Source of the DNA: Medakamo hakoo
Taxonomy: Eukaryota > Chlorophyta > Trebouxiophyceae > Coccomyxaceae
DNA: 64,000 nt
Reading direction: 5' to 3'
Assembly (NCBI GenBank): GCA_026636295.1
Contig: CP089450.1
Location: 124,001 to 188,000 of the forward strand
Positions 26,328 to 35,916 of this stretch are shown piece by piece. The notes below the pieces were generated by a model. The model saw only the letters and a program-made list of their open reading frames with translations. It was not told the DNA's origin and searched no databases. A program made the position numbers and the translations under genes. How positions within the stretch are numbered: position 1 is the stretch's first letter; every line of letters begins with the position of its first letter.

Positions 26328-28037
26328 ATGTTGAGGGCTCTGACCGCTAGTGCCGCGGCCGTGCGCCTGCTGCGCCCGGCGGGCGGGGTGCCCGCAGCAC
26401 AGAGGACGGCGGCCGCCGCGGCCGCCTACCCAGCCAGCAGCGACGGCGGCTGGAGGGGCTCGAGGGACTCGCCGCCGTCGCCGTCCTTCCGCCGCGACGG
26501 CGGCGACGGCCGCCGGTCCGCCCCTTTCCCCGATGACCGCCGCGACCGTGGCGGGCGTCCGCCGTCCGATTGGCGCGGCGGCGGCCGTGGCGGCGGCGGC
26601 CGTGGCGGGCCCGGCGGGCGCGGCAGCTTTGACACCGACCGCCGGGACGCGGACATGGACGCCGCGCTGCGCATCCCAGAGGCCACGGACGCAGGCGCGG
26701 CTGAAGCCCTCGCCGCCGCGGCGGCGGCGGCGGGCGTCCCCACCGCGGTCCTGGCCCGCGGCCGCGCGCGCCTGTTCCGCGAGGGCGGGCCCGTCATTTA
26801 TGCCCGGTCCGTCGACCGCCTGGACGGCGTGCGCGGCGGGCCGCCCCCCGCCTCCCTGCCTCCGGGCAGCCCCGTTGCCATCGCTGACGCGGGCGGGTCC
26901 GTCTTCGGGTGGGGGTGGTGGAACGGCGCGTCCAAGTTTCGGGTGCGGGTCGCAGCGCTGGCGGGCGAGCGCGGAGCGTCCCCGCCCTTTGACACGCCGG
27001 CGCTAGTCCGGGCCCGCATCGGCGCCGCGGCCGCAGCCCGCGCGTCCCTGGGCCTGGGCGGGCCCGGCTCCACCACGGACGCGTACCGCCTGGTCAATTC
27101 CGAGGGCGACCGCCTGAGCGGCCTGGTCGTCGACCGCCTCGGCCCGGCCCTCGTGGCCGTCGCGTCGGCGGCCTGGGCGATCCGTGCGCGGGCGGACATC
27201 GAGGCCGCGCTGAAGGCGGCCGTGCCTGAGGCGGACGGCGGCCTGTTTTGGTCGACGGCCATGGAGGAGGAGGAGGGCGTCGCCGTGGCCGGAAGCAAAG
27301 GGGCGGGCGATGACGCGGGCGAGCACGCGGGCGAGACCGACGGCGGCGCGGCGCCACCGCCCACCATCGTCTCGGAGCACGGCCTGCGCTTCACCGCCAC
27401 GCCCGGGCGTGGCCAGAAGACGGGGTTTTACGCCGACCAACGCGAATCGCGGCTGTTCGTCCGCGGCCTGGTCCGCCCGGCCAGCAGCGTGCTGGACCTG
27501 TGCTGCTTTGGCGGCGGGTTTGCCGTGTCGGCGGCCGCCGGCGGCGCGGCGTCCGTCACGGGCGTCGACTCTTCGGCGCCCGCCCTCGCCCTGGCGTCCG
27601 CCAACGCGGCCCTCAACGGCGTGGAAGACAGGTGCACGTGGGTCCGGGACGACGCCCTGCGCTTCGCCCGGCGCGCGGCGGCCGACGGCTGTGCCTGGGA
27701 CCTCGTCGTGCTGGACCCGCCCAAGCTCGCGCCCACCCGGTCCGCCCTGGGCCCGGCCCTGCGCAAGTACCGGACCCTCAACGCGGCGGCGCTGGCGTGC
27801 GTGGCGGACGGCGGCTTGCTGATGACGTGCTCCTGCTCCGGCGCCGTCGCCCAGGCCCCGCCGGCGCCGGGCGGCGGGTCGGTCTTCCTCACCGTCCTGC
27901 GCGCGGCCGCCGCCGACGCGGGCGTCCGCCTGACGGTCTTGAGGACCGCGGGCGCGGGTCCCGACCACGCGCTGGACCCGGCGCACGGGGAGGGCGCGTA
28001 CCTGACCAACGTGCTGGTGCGGGTGGAGCGACTGTAA
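26328..28037 (+). CDS. RlmI-like class I SAM-dependent RNA methyltransferase with PUA domain, probably organellar
   Basis: Single exon, 569 residues from the ATG at 26328. In-frame upstream ATGs exist, but the preceding stretch is poor. The N-terminus (MLRALTASAAAVRLLRPAGG) looks like a transit peptide and is followed by an RG-rich stretch. A PUA-like domain is then visible (LFREGGPVIYARSVDRLDGV, FGWGWWNGASKFRVR). The methyltransferase core has LVNSEGDRLSGLVVDRLG, GQKTGFYADQRESR, the SAM site VLDLCCFGGGFAVSAAAGGA, the catalytic-loop LVVLDPPKLAPTR and LLMTCSCSG. This is the arrangement of bacterial RlmI, which makes 5-methylcytosine in 23S rRNA. By analogy it may modify plastid or mitochondrial rRNA. 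An acidic insertion (27261-27350) separates two core motifs. It is convergent with the dehydrogenase only 31 bases away. Confidence 0.85.
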   Translation: MLRALTASAAAVRLLRPAGGVPAAQRTAAAAAAYPASSDGGWRGSRDSPPSPSFRRDGGDGRRSAPFPDDRRDRGGRPPSDWRGGGRGGGGRGGPGGRGSFDTDRRDADMDAALRIPEATDAGAAEALAAAAAAAGVPTAVLARGRARLFREGGPVIYARSVDRLDGVRGGPPPASLPPGSPVAIADAGGSVFGWGWWNGASKFRVRVAALAGERGASPPFDTPALVRARIGAAAAARASLGLGGPGSTTDAYRLVNSEGDRLSGLVVDRLGPALVAVASAAWAIRARADIEAALKAAVPEADGGLFWSTAMEEEEGVAVAGSKGAGDDAGEHAGETDGGAAPPPTIVSEHGLRFTATPGRGQKTGFYADQRESRLFVRGLVRPASSVLDLCCFGGGFAVSAAAGGAASVTGVDSSAPALALASANAALNGVEDRCTWVRDDALRFARRAAADGCAWDLVVLDPPKLAPTRSALGPALRKYRTLNAAALACVADGGLLMTCSCSGAVAQAPPAPGGGSVFLTVLRAAAADAGVRLTVLRTAGAGPDHALDPAHGEGAYLTNVLVRVERL

Positions 28038-28068
28038 GAAACACACAGACACACAAAATCCACGGTTG

Positions 28069-29064
28069 CTAACACACTCTGTCCGCGAGGTCGCCCACCC
28101 TCCCCGCCCGCACGCACTCCATGGCCGCCACCAACCTCCGCGCGTACTCATCGTACACGTCCTCCGTCGCGACGCCGCAGTGCGGCAGGGCGATGACGCG
28201 CGGGTGGGATGCCAGCGGGCCGTCCGGGTCGACGGGCTCGGCCTGAAACACGTCCAGGCACGCGGCCCCGACCCGGCCGTCGTCCAGCGCGGTCAGGAGT
28301 GCGGCCTCGTCCACCACGCCGCCGCGCGCGAAATTGACGAGGACCAGGCCGGGCTTGGCATGCCGCAGCGCGGCGTCGTCGATCAGGTGCCGCGTCTGCT
28401 CGGTGAGCGTGCAGTGCAAGCTCACCGCGTCGCAGGCCGCCAGCAAGGCCGCGACCGCGGGCGGGCTGGAAGTCGTCGAGCCCAGCCCGACCACCTCCAT
28501 GCCCATGGCCCGCGCAATGTGCGCGACGCGCGACCCGATCGCGCCGCTGACGCCGATGACGCCCAACCGTTTTCCTTTGAGCGTCATGCCCGGCGGCGAG
28601 CCGATGACGCGGGCCTGGACAGAGACCGCGAGGGCCGGGTAGCGGCGCGCGGCCATGAGCAGCCCCATGATGGCCGCCTCCGCGCAGGCGTCGGCGTTCA
28701 CGGCCCGGCACGCGACGACGGGCACGCCCGCGTCCCGTGCGGCGTCCAAGTCAATGTTGTCCGTCCCCGACGCCGGCTGGGCGATGAGCCTGAGGGACGG
28801 CCCCGCCGCCGCGATGGTGGCGGCGCATACCGCCCCAGTCGTAGGAACCAGCATCGCCGCGCCCGCGCACTGGTCCGCCAGGCTACCGACTTTCGGGTTG
28901 TACACCCTCAGCCTGGCCCAGGGCGGCAGCGCCGCGCGGAAGCGGTCGCGCAGGTCGTGCCACCCATCCAGGCACCACACGACGTCCCAGGCCGGCGTGT
29001 CGCCCGACGTCCCAGGTGCGTGCGCGTCGGGTGACGCGGGTGGGCCGCCGCCGGCGGCGGCCAT
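28069..29064 (-). CDS. D-isomer-specific 2-hydroxyacid dehydrogenase
   Basis: Single exon, 331 residues, about the normal length for the family. Visible parts are LRLIAQPASGTDNIDLDAA, the NAD-binding strand KRLGVIGVSGAIGSRVAH, LLAACDAVSLHCTLTEQTRH, the substrate Arg in VNFARGGVVDEAALL, the Glu in LDVFQAEPVDPDGPL and the catalytic His in VIALPHCGVATEDVY. So the Arg-Glu-His triad is complete. The glycine motif has one extra residue compared with the usual GxGxxG. There is no obvious transit peptide, so a cytosolic enzyme reducing a 2-keto acid with NAD(P)H is likely. It could be related to phosphoglycerate, glyoxylate or hydroxypyruvate reductases, but the substrate is not decidable by eye. Confidence 0.85.
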   Translation of the reverse strand: MAAAGGGPPASPDAHAPGTSGDTPAWDVVWCLDGWHDLRDRFRAALPPWARLRVYNPKVGSLADQCAGAAMLVPTTGAVCAATIAAAGPSLRLIAQPASGTDNIDLDAARDAGVPVVACRAVNADACAEAAIMGLLMAARRYPALAVSVQARVIGSPPGMTLKGKRLGVIGVSGAIGSRVAHIARAMGMEVVGLGSTTSSPPAVAALLAACDAVSLHCTLTEQTRHLIDDAALRHAKPGLVLVNFARGGVVDEAALLTALDDGRVGAACLDVFQAEPVDPDGPLASHPRVIALPHCGVATEDVYDEYARRLVAAMECVRAGRVGDLADRVC

Positions 29065-29279
29065 TGCCGTCCGCCAGGGCGGGTGCGACGCTCTACGGGA
29101 GCGCTAGGATGTCGCCCACGCGCCCGCCTTGAAATGCCGAGGCGGGCATGCGACCGCTGGAGGCGGAGGCGGGGGCGGTGTCCGGTCTGCGCAGTGGTCT
29201 GCGCAGTGAAGTGTGCAGCGCGATTCCTCGCGCTTCACACTTCTTTTCTGGACCCGTGCCCGACCCCCACTCCCCCACC

Positions 29280-29876
29280 ATGTCCGGCCCTGCGTCTTCC
29301 AACTTTGTCAAGGGCCTGAAGAGCCTCAAAGTCAAAGAGGTTGGGAGCTACACGGCTTCGTACGCCAAGGAAAACTTGGCCCCCGCCGTCGCTGGTGGCC
29401 GCCTCTCCCGGTTCATCCACGGATACAAACGCCACCTCGACGCCGGCTCTGCCAAGCCGCTCTTTGACACCATGGCCCTGCTGTTCATCGGCGCGTACGC
29501 CCTGGCGTGGCCGCACGTGAGTTTGGTTGCGGGAGGGCGGTCTGGCGGGCGTTTTTTGACGGCGGCGCGGAATGAGGGCGGTTGCCGTTTTGGCGCCCGC
29601 CCGCCCGGGCCTGGGAGCGAGCCTCGCACGCCGGTCACGCGCCGTCGGGCGAGGCTGGCTGTCTGGTCATTCGTTGAGTGGACCGCCTGCTCGAAAACCT
29701 CACCGCATGGCACCGCGCGACGCGGGGTAAACAGCGGCGGCGGGCGCCAGGCTCGCGCGCGCGACCAGCGACCCTCAACAACCCCCTCCTCCCTTCCCTC
29801 AACTCTCGTTCAACAGGAATACGCGCACATGAAGGCCGAGCAGGCGGCTAAACTGGAGGGCAAGGCCGCGCACTGA
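29280..29876 (+). CDS. Mitochondrial F1Fo ATP synthase subunit f
   Basis: Two exons, 29280-29516 and 29817-29876, encode 98 residues. The splice is phase 0, between LAWPH and EYAHMK. The layout matches subunit f of animals and fungi (Atp17/ATP5MF): a soluble N-terminus (FVKGLKSLKVKEVGSY), a Gly-Arg-Phe turn followed by IHGYKRHLD, one membrane helix (PLFDTMALLFIGAYALAW), and a short charged tail (HEYAHMKAEQAAKLEG). Human f has GFQRGYYRYYNKY before its helix and YKHLKHERLRKYH after it. Subunit f sits in the membrane Fo part near the dimer interface. The match rests on pattern rather than strong identity because the protein is small. TGTAA, a common green-algal polyadenylation signal, occurs just after the stop. 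Confidence 0.7.
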   Translation: MSGPASSNFVKGLKSLKVKEVGSYTASYAKENLAPAVAGGRLSRFIHGYKRHLDAGSAKPLFDTMALLFIGAYALAWPHVSLVAGGRSGGRFLTAARNEGGCRFGARPPGPGSEPRTPVTRRRARLAVWSFVEWTACSKTSPHGTARRGVNSGGGRQARARDQRPSTTPSSLPSTLVQQEYAHMKAEQAAKLEGKAAH

Positions 29877-30364
29877 GGGGTGTGCCCGTGTAAGAGACTC
29901 ACCGTAGAAACGTTTTTTTCATCCGTCAGGTCGCCGAGGCGCCTGTTTTTTTTCACACTCCATCCACGCACCTCGCCACCACCCCGGAAATCCGCTCCCC
30001 TGCTCTCTCACGCACGCACGCGCCGCCCTTGGCTTGGGCACGCGCCTCGCACGCACGATTTAAGACAGGGGAGGGACCCGCCAGAAAAGAATGCCTAGCT
30101 CCCCTCTCTCACGCACACGCACGCTCCATCCCATCCCCCGCCACCCGCTCTAGCCCGCACAGTTTTTTTGTTCCTGCGGTTCTTTGGTCCCCGTCCGTCA
30201 CGCTCCTCTCACGCACCACCCACCCACACATGTTGTTGTTCGGGAATCGCTCGCCACGCCACCCACCACCCGCACAGCGCGCGGTTTTCATGCGCGCGCG
30301 TGCGCACACACACACACGCACACTCCCTCCATGCCCACACTCCCACCCTCTCTCTCTCCTCCTC
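29877..30364. other. 3'-3' intergenic region between the subunit f and CHLH genes
   Basis: This convergent gap of 488 bases contains T runs, C-rich ACGC and CACC repeats, and a CA/CT-rich end adjoining the CHLH stop. A TGTAA motif lies soon after the upstream stop. No frame with gene-like codon use is present, and I see no RNA gene. Confidence 0.5.
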
Positions 30365-33300
30365 TCACTCCACGCCCTCGATCTTGTCTTCCACGTCCAT
30401 GTACAGCTGGCGCAGCTTCTCGATCTGTTCCGGCGACGCGTCCCAGTAGCCGCGTCCGTTAGCTTCCAGGAAGGTGGCGACCAGCTTGCGGAACGAGTTG
30501 GGGTTGGCGTCCATCAGGCGCGCGGCCATGTCCGGGTCGTCGATGAACGTCGAGTTGGCTTCGTCGTACACCCAGTTGTCGACGGCGCCGGCGGTGGCGG
30601 ACCAGCCCATCGTGTTGGTCAGCCGCTTCTGGATCTCGCGCACGCCCTCGTAGCCGGACGCCATCATGCCCTCATACCACTTGGGGTTGAGCAGCTTGGT
30701 GCGCGCGTCCAGGCGCACCTGGGAGGACAGCGTGCGCACCTGCGCGTTGGCGGTCGTCGTGTCGGCGATGAAGGAGGCGGGCGTCCGGCCGTCGCCGCGC
30801 AGGCCGGCCACCAGCTTGGTCGGGTCCGAGTCGAAGTAGTGCGAGACGTCCGTCAGGGAAATCTCGGACGAGTCCAGGTTCTGGAAGGTGACGTCGACCG
30901 TCTTCATGGCCGCCTCAAACACGTCGCGGTTGGCCTCGCCGCCCGCGCCCGGGCGGTCGGAGTTGAAGGCGTACGACTTGCGCTTCAGGTACATCTCCTG
31001 CAGCTGGGACTCGTCCGACCAGGACGAGTTCTCGACGGCCAGGTTGACGTTGGACGAGTAGGAGCCGGACGCGTTGGAGAAGACGCGCGTCGCGGCCTCG
31101 CGCATCGTCGTGCCCAGCTCGGCCGCCTGCTCCTTGGCGTGCTTGCGCACGAAGTTCATGTCGTCCGGCTCGTCCTGCTCGGCGGCCAGCTTGATGGCCC
31201 GGTCCAGCAGGTTCATCTGGTTGACGAACAGGTCGCGGAAGACGCCCGAGCAGTTGACGACGACGTCGATGCGCGGGCGGCCCAGCTCCTCCAGGGGGAT
31301 GACTTCCAGCTTGTTCACCCGGCCGAGCGCGTCGGCGACGGGGCGCACGCCGACCATGATCATGACCTGGGCCAGCGACTCGCCGTACGTCTTGATGTTG
31401 TCGGTGCCCCACAGGACGACGGCCACGGTCTCGGGCCAGGCGCCGCCCGCCTCGGCGCGCTGGGCTTCCAGCAGGCGGTCGACGACCATGGTGGCCGACT
31501 TGACGGCCGCGGCCGTCGGGATGGACTGCGGGTCCAGGGCGTGGATGTTCTTGCCCGTCGGCAGGACGCCCGGGTTGCGGATGGGGTCGCCGCCCGGCCC
31601 CGGCTCGACGTAGCCGCCCGCCAGCGCCTGGCGCAGGGCGCCCAGCTCGTTGTCCTTGACGACCTGTTCCAGGCAGCCCTCCAGGTACGCGAACGCCGTG
31701 TCCAGCTGCTTGGCGTCCGCCTTGGCGAACTTGGTGCCTTCCAGGGCTTTCGTCCACGGCGCTTTCTGGAAGCCCAGGCGGCGGGCGAAGCCCGCGAACG
31801 AGTCGGCGGACACGTTGCCGTTGGCGTCCAGGCGGTCTTCCACAAACGCGCGCACGACGGACCGGCACGCCTCCTTGATTTCCTCGTTGAGCGTGACGGC
31901 TTCCAGCTCGCCCCGGTTGTTGCCGGCGTACACGGCCTCGATGTTGGCGCCGATGGACCGGGCCATGATGCCGGGCAGGCCTGGTACGGGCGGGTCGTTG
32001 TCCGGGCGGTCGATTTCCGCGATGTTGACCAGGGTGGCGATGGCCTCGGTCGCGGACGGCGGCTCGCCCACGACGTGCAGGCCGCACGGCAGCAGGCGCG
32101 ACTCGATTTCCATGAGCTTGGCGTAGACCTTGCCGACCACGCCGTCGCGCTCGTCCACGGACAGGTCGCCCGCCGTCTCGGAGGCGGGCAGCGGCACGTC
32201 GCGGTCCAGGTTGCACTGGACGGCGGTCTCGATGATGGTGCCGCAGATCGCGCCGCCGCGCCCCGTCTCGCGCAGGCCCTGGTACGACGAAATGAGCTCC
32301 TTCAGCTCCTTCAGGCCCTTGTACAGGCCCGCGTTCTCGGCCGGCGGCGTCAGGTAGGAGATGGTGTTGGCGTACGACCGGCGCTTGGCGATCGTGGCCT
32401 CCGACGGGTTGTTGGCGGCGTAGTAGTAGAGGTTGGGGATCGTGCCGATCAGTGCGTCGGGGTAGCACCCGCCCGACATGCCGACCTGCTTGCCCGGCAT
32501 GAACTCCAGGGAGCCGTGCGTGCCAAAGTGCAGGACGGCGTCCGCGCCGAAGACGTGCTCCACGAACGTGTAGTAGGCCGCAAAGCCGTGGTGCGGGGAC
32601 GCGGACTTGGAGAAGAGCAGGCGCATGGGGTCGCCCTCGTACCCAAACGTCGGCTGGACGCCGATGAAGACGTTGCCAAACTGCTTGCCGAAGACGAGCA
32701 GTTCCTGGCCGTTGGTGTTGAGCGTGCCGGGCGGCTTGCCCCAGTTTTCTTCCAGGGCTTCCGCGTACGGGCACAGGCGCTGGTACTCGTCCACGCTCAT
32801 CTTGTAGGCGACGTTCATGTCGGCGGAGTTGAAGCGGGCGGTCTCGTCGTTGAGCACGGACTGCATCAGCGCCTGGGAGTCGGCCGGCGCGTCGCCCACG
32901 TCGTAGCCGTCCGCCTTCAAGTCTTCCAGGACCTTGGCGATGGAGCCGAAGACGTTCAGGTAGGCGGCCGTGCCGACGTTGCCCTTGTCGGGCGGGAAGG
33001 AGAAGACGGTGATGGCCAGCTTCTTGTCCGCCTTCTTCTTCGTCGCCAGCTTGGCCCAGTTGATGGCGCGCGACACGAGCGAGTCGATGCGGTCGGGCAG
33101 CGAGTGCGACTTGCCCGTGTTGGAGTCGCGGCCGGCGAAGACGATGGGCTCCAGCGCGCCGTCCAGCTCGGGCAGCGCCACCTGCAGCGCCACCTGGACC
33201 GGGTGGACGCCCAGCTCGGACGCGGACCACTCCTCCGTCGTCTGGAAGACGAGCGGCAGCGAGCACAGGTAGGGCACGTTGAGCTTTTTGAGGGCGTCGA

Positions 33301-35712
33301 CGGCCTTGGGCGCGTCCTGGCGGGCGGGGCCGCCCACCAGGGCAAAGCCGGTCAGGGAGACGACGCAGCCCACGAACGCGCGGCCGGTGCCCAGCGGGTC
33401 GTAGAAGAACCGCTTGACGGGGGACGAGAAGTCCAGGCCGCCGGCGAAGACGGGGACGACCTTGGCGCCGCGGGCTTCCAGGGCGGACACGACGCCGGAG
33501 TAGTGGCCCTCATCGCCCGTGACCAGGTGGGAGCGCTGCAGGACGAGGCCGATGACGGGCGCGTCTGCCGCAAAGGTCAGGTCGGTGCGGGTGTCGTACC
33601 TTTGTGTGTGGGGGTGGGTGGGTGGGGGTGGGGCGTGTGTGTGTGAGAGGGAGGAGGGGGGGGGGAGTGCGGCCGCGCGCGCCCTCTCTCACCCCCCCAC
33701 CCCTCCCAGTCCACCTCCCGCCGCGCTCCCTCGCCCACACCCCGCCCGCCCCGCACCCCACCACCAATCGCCCTCACCAGTTCAGGTACTCCTTCAGGTC
33801 CTCGTACATGCGCGGCGCCAGCGGGTGCCAGATGCCGACGTCCGGGAAGACTTGCGGCTCGGCGATGGCCATGCCCGCGCCCTTCAGCGCGGGAATGTAT
33901 TCCTGCGACACGTTGAGCACCAGGTTCTCCAGGTTCTCGGCGTTGCCGCCCAGCCAGTACTGCAGGGACGTCACAAAGTTGCGGGCGTCCTGCGCCTTTT
34001 CGGACGGCAGGTACTTGAGGACCGTCGGCAGCGTGCGCACCAGCTTCAGCAGCGACTCCTCGAAGTTGTCGTTGTTCTTGCGCTGGGCCTTCATGAACTC
34101 GCCAAACGGCGACTTGGACTGGCCCAGCTGGGACAGGGAGAACGTGCCCAGCTTGTTCAGGCGCATGACGGCCGGCATGGACGGGAAGATCAGGCACGCG
34201 TCCAGGTTGGCCTCGCGCGCGGGGCCGACCGTCTCCACGATCTTGTCCGCCAGCTCCTCGATGAAGATGAGGGAGCCGATGAAGATGTTGGCGGACGCGA
34301 CGTCGGCCTGGAAGGCGGCGTACGAGGTCGGGTCGCGCAGCTCTTCGAGCAGGTAGCCGATGATTTCGACGCACATCTGGCAGGAGGAGGGGGGTGTGTG
34401 GGGTGGGTGGGGAGGGTGGTGAGGGGGGGGGGTCGGGGTCGGGGAGCCGGGCGCGCGCGCGCACGGACGCAGGCGCGCCGTCCACGGAGCGGCCACGCGC
34501 CCGACTCTCCAGCCTTCCTTCTCAAAAGGAAGAAGAAGGGTTCGGCAAGCCGCCAGCCCGTCAGGCAGGGCAGTCGCCGCGGGTTGCGAGGACGGGAAGG
34601 CGGCGCACAAGCCCCCTTTACTAGGCGCGAGCGCGCGCATCGCCCGCGTCTCCACCGAAAAAACAAAATCAAAACGCCCGCCGCCTCACCTTCGGGTTGT
34701 TCTTGTTGATGGCCGTCACGGCCTGGGCGAGCGAGGACTGGTACTGCGACTCCAGGACGACGTACACGATCTTGACGACGGTGCGGCCGTTGGCTTCGGG
34801 CGAGATGCGGCGGCTCTCCGGGTCGACCGACGTGAAGAGGCCACCGCCTGGAAAAGTTGATGGGGAGGGGTGTGGGGGAGTGTTGCGGGAGAGGGGAGGC
34901 GATGAGGGCGGGGCCGAGCGCGTTGGGGATGCGCGGATGAGGCGCACGGCACGACGTGGCCACCGTGCGGCCGCGTCAACGGAAACGGATAAGGGACGCG
35001 CCCGTGTGTTCGCGCGACGGGCGCTGGTTCCGACGCCCGACCGGTCGAGCCCGCAGCGGGTCGCGTTTTGTTGTGGCGCGGGCGTGTCAAGCCGGCGCAC
35101 ACCAGTCCCCACGCCCCGCTTCAGGAGAGGCCAGATTGCTGGCAAGCCAGCCGCGTGGGCGGCGGCCGGGCACGCAGAGCGCGTTTGGCGGAGCGGCGCG
35201 TTCAAATGCTCGCTCGACCCTCCTCCGCGGCGACCGGCGCGGCCGTCGGGACGCATGCGCGCCGGGCGTTGGGCCCGGTCAACGCGCACGCGCGCAGCCG
35301 GCCCGGCCACGACGTGCAGCAGCCGTGCCCTCCAAATCAGCGGGAGCGCACGGCCGGCCGGAGCGGGGCACTCCGTGCCCGGGCGCCCGCAGTCCCCCGC
35401 GCCGTGTGAGGCGCCTCTGCTCGGTCCGAGCGGCCAGCTTGTGTGGGGACGAACCTTCCCCTCCCCGCGCGACGCAAGCGGCGCCCTCCATCACTCACCC
35501 ACAGCCATGCCATCGCCGACGGTCATCTTGACAGGGCTCTCGTCAAACTCAGTCGAGGGCGGAGCGATGGCGGACACCTTGGTGGAGGCCGCACGCGTCG
35601 GCGCCGCAGACGGGAGCAGCGCGGCCTTGGCCTTGGGCTTGGCCGCGGCGCCGCGCTGGGGCCGGGCGAGCGCCATGGGGCGCCCAGCCGCAGCCAACAT
35701 CCGGGCGTCCAT
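30365..35712 (-). CDS. CHLH: Magnesium chelatase H subunit (chlorophyll synthesis), nuclear copy
   Basis: Four exons, 35499-35712, 34690-34847, 33778-34376 and 30365-33599, encode 1401 residues, the family's normal length. The last intron ends in AAAG rather than CAG, required to rebuild EYLNWYDTRTD. The first 60 or so residues are an Ala/Pro/Lys-rich plastid transit peptide. Family landmarks include [105 protein letters not shown] and [20 protein letters not shown]. The protein binds protoporphyrin IX and, with CHLI and CHLD, inserts magnesium. In land plants it is also GUN5, a plastid-to-nucleus signalling protein. It has few low-complexity insertions, unlike its neighbours, suggesting strong constraint. 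It shares a 204-base divergent region with the CIPK gene. Confidence 0.97.
34848..35498 (-). other. CHLH intron 1, longest intron in the window (651 bases)
   Basis: It has a GTGAGT donor (at 35498) and a TTTTCCAG acceptor (at 34848). Its interior is less C-rich than other introns and has several short GC hairpins, for example around 35018-35045. It lies right after the transit-peptide exon, a usual site for expression-affecting introns. I see no nested gene. Confidence 0.7.
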
Positions 35713-35916
35713 CCGGGTGGGTGGAGGGGTGAGTTGCGGGCGGTCGAAACAGCCGCGCGGGGGCGGATTTTTGTTCAGGGGGAACCGCAAAAAGAGGTGT
35801 TTGCGAAGTGAGGAGTGGGGGTCTCCCTGGTCTGGGGCTGTGTGGGGGCCCCCACTCTCCCCTTCATCTCGAGTGTTTGCGAGCCATGCCTCCATAAAAA
35901 AAACACAACACACAAC
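35713..35916. promoter_or_regulatory. Shared divergent promoter region, CHLH / CIPK
   Basis: Only 204 bases separate the two start codons, so both promoters must lie here or reach into the opposite gene. An A run (CATAAAAAAA, about 35892-35901) sits just before the CIPK start. No clear TATA box or light-response element is recognised. Confidence 0.5.

Noticed and set aside
30029-33646. A 1205-codon open frame on the plus strand
   Set aside because: It is antisense to the strongly conserved last CHLH exon. Extreme GC3 on one strand removes stop codons from the opposite strand, and the translation is Arg/Val/Gly/Asp-rich with no domain.
35000-35060. A tRNA T-arm-like string (GGTTCCGAC) in CHLH intron 1
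   Set aside because: The stem and loop lengths do not fit a tRNA, and no acceptor, D or anticodon arm can be placed around it.
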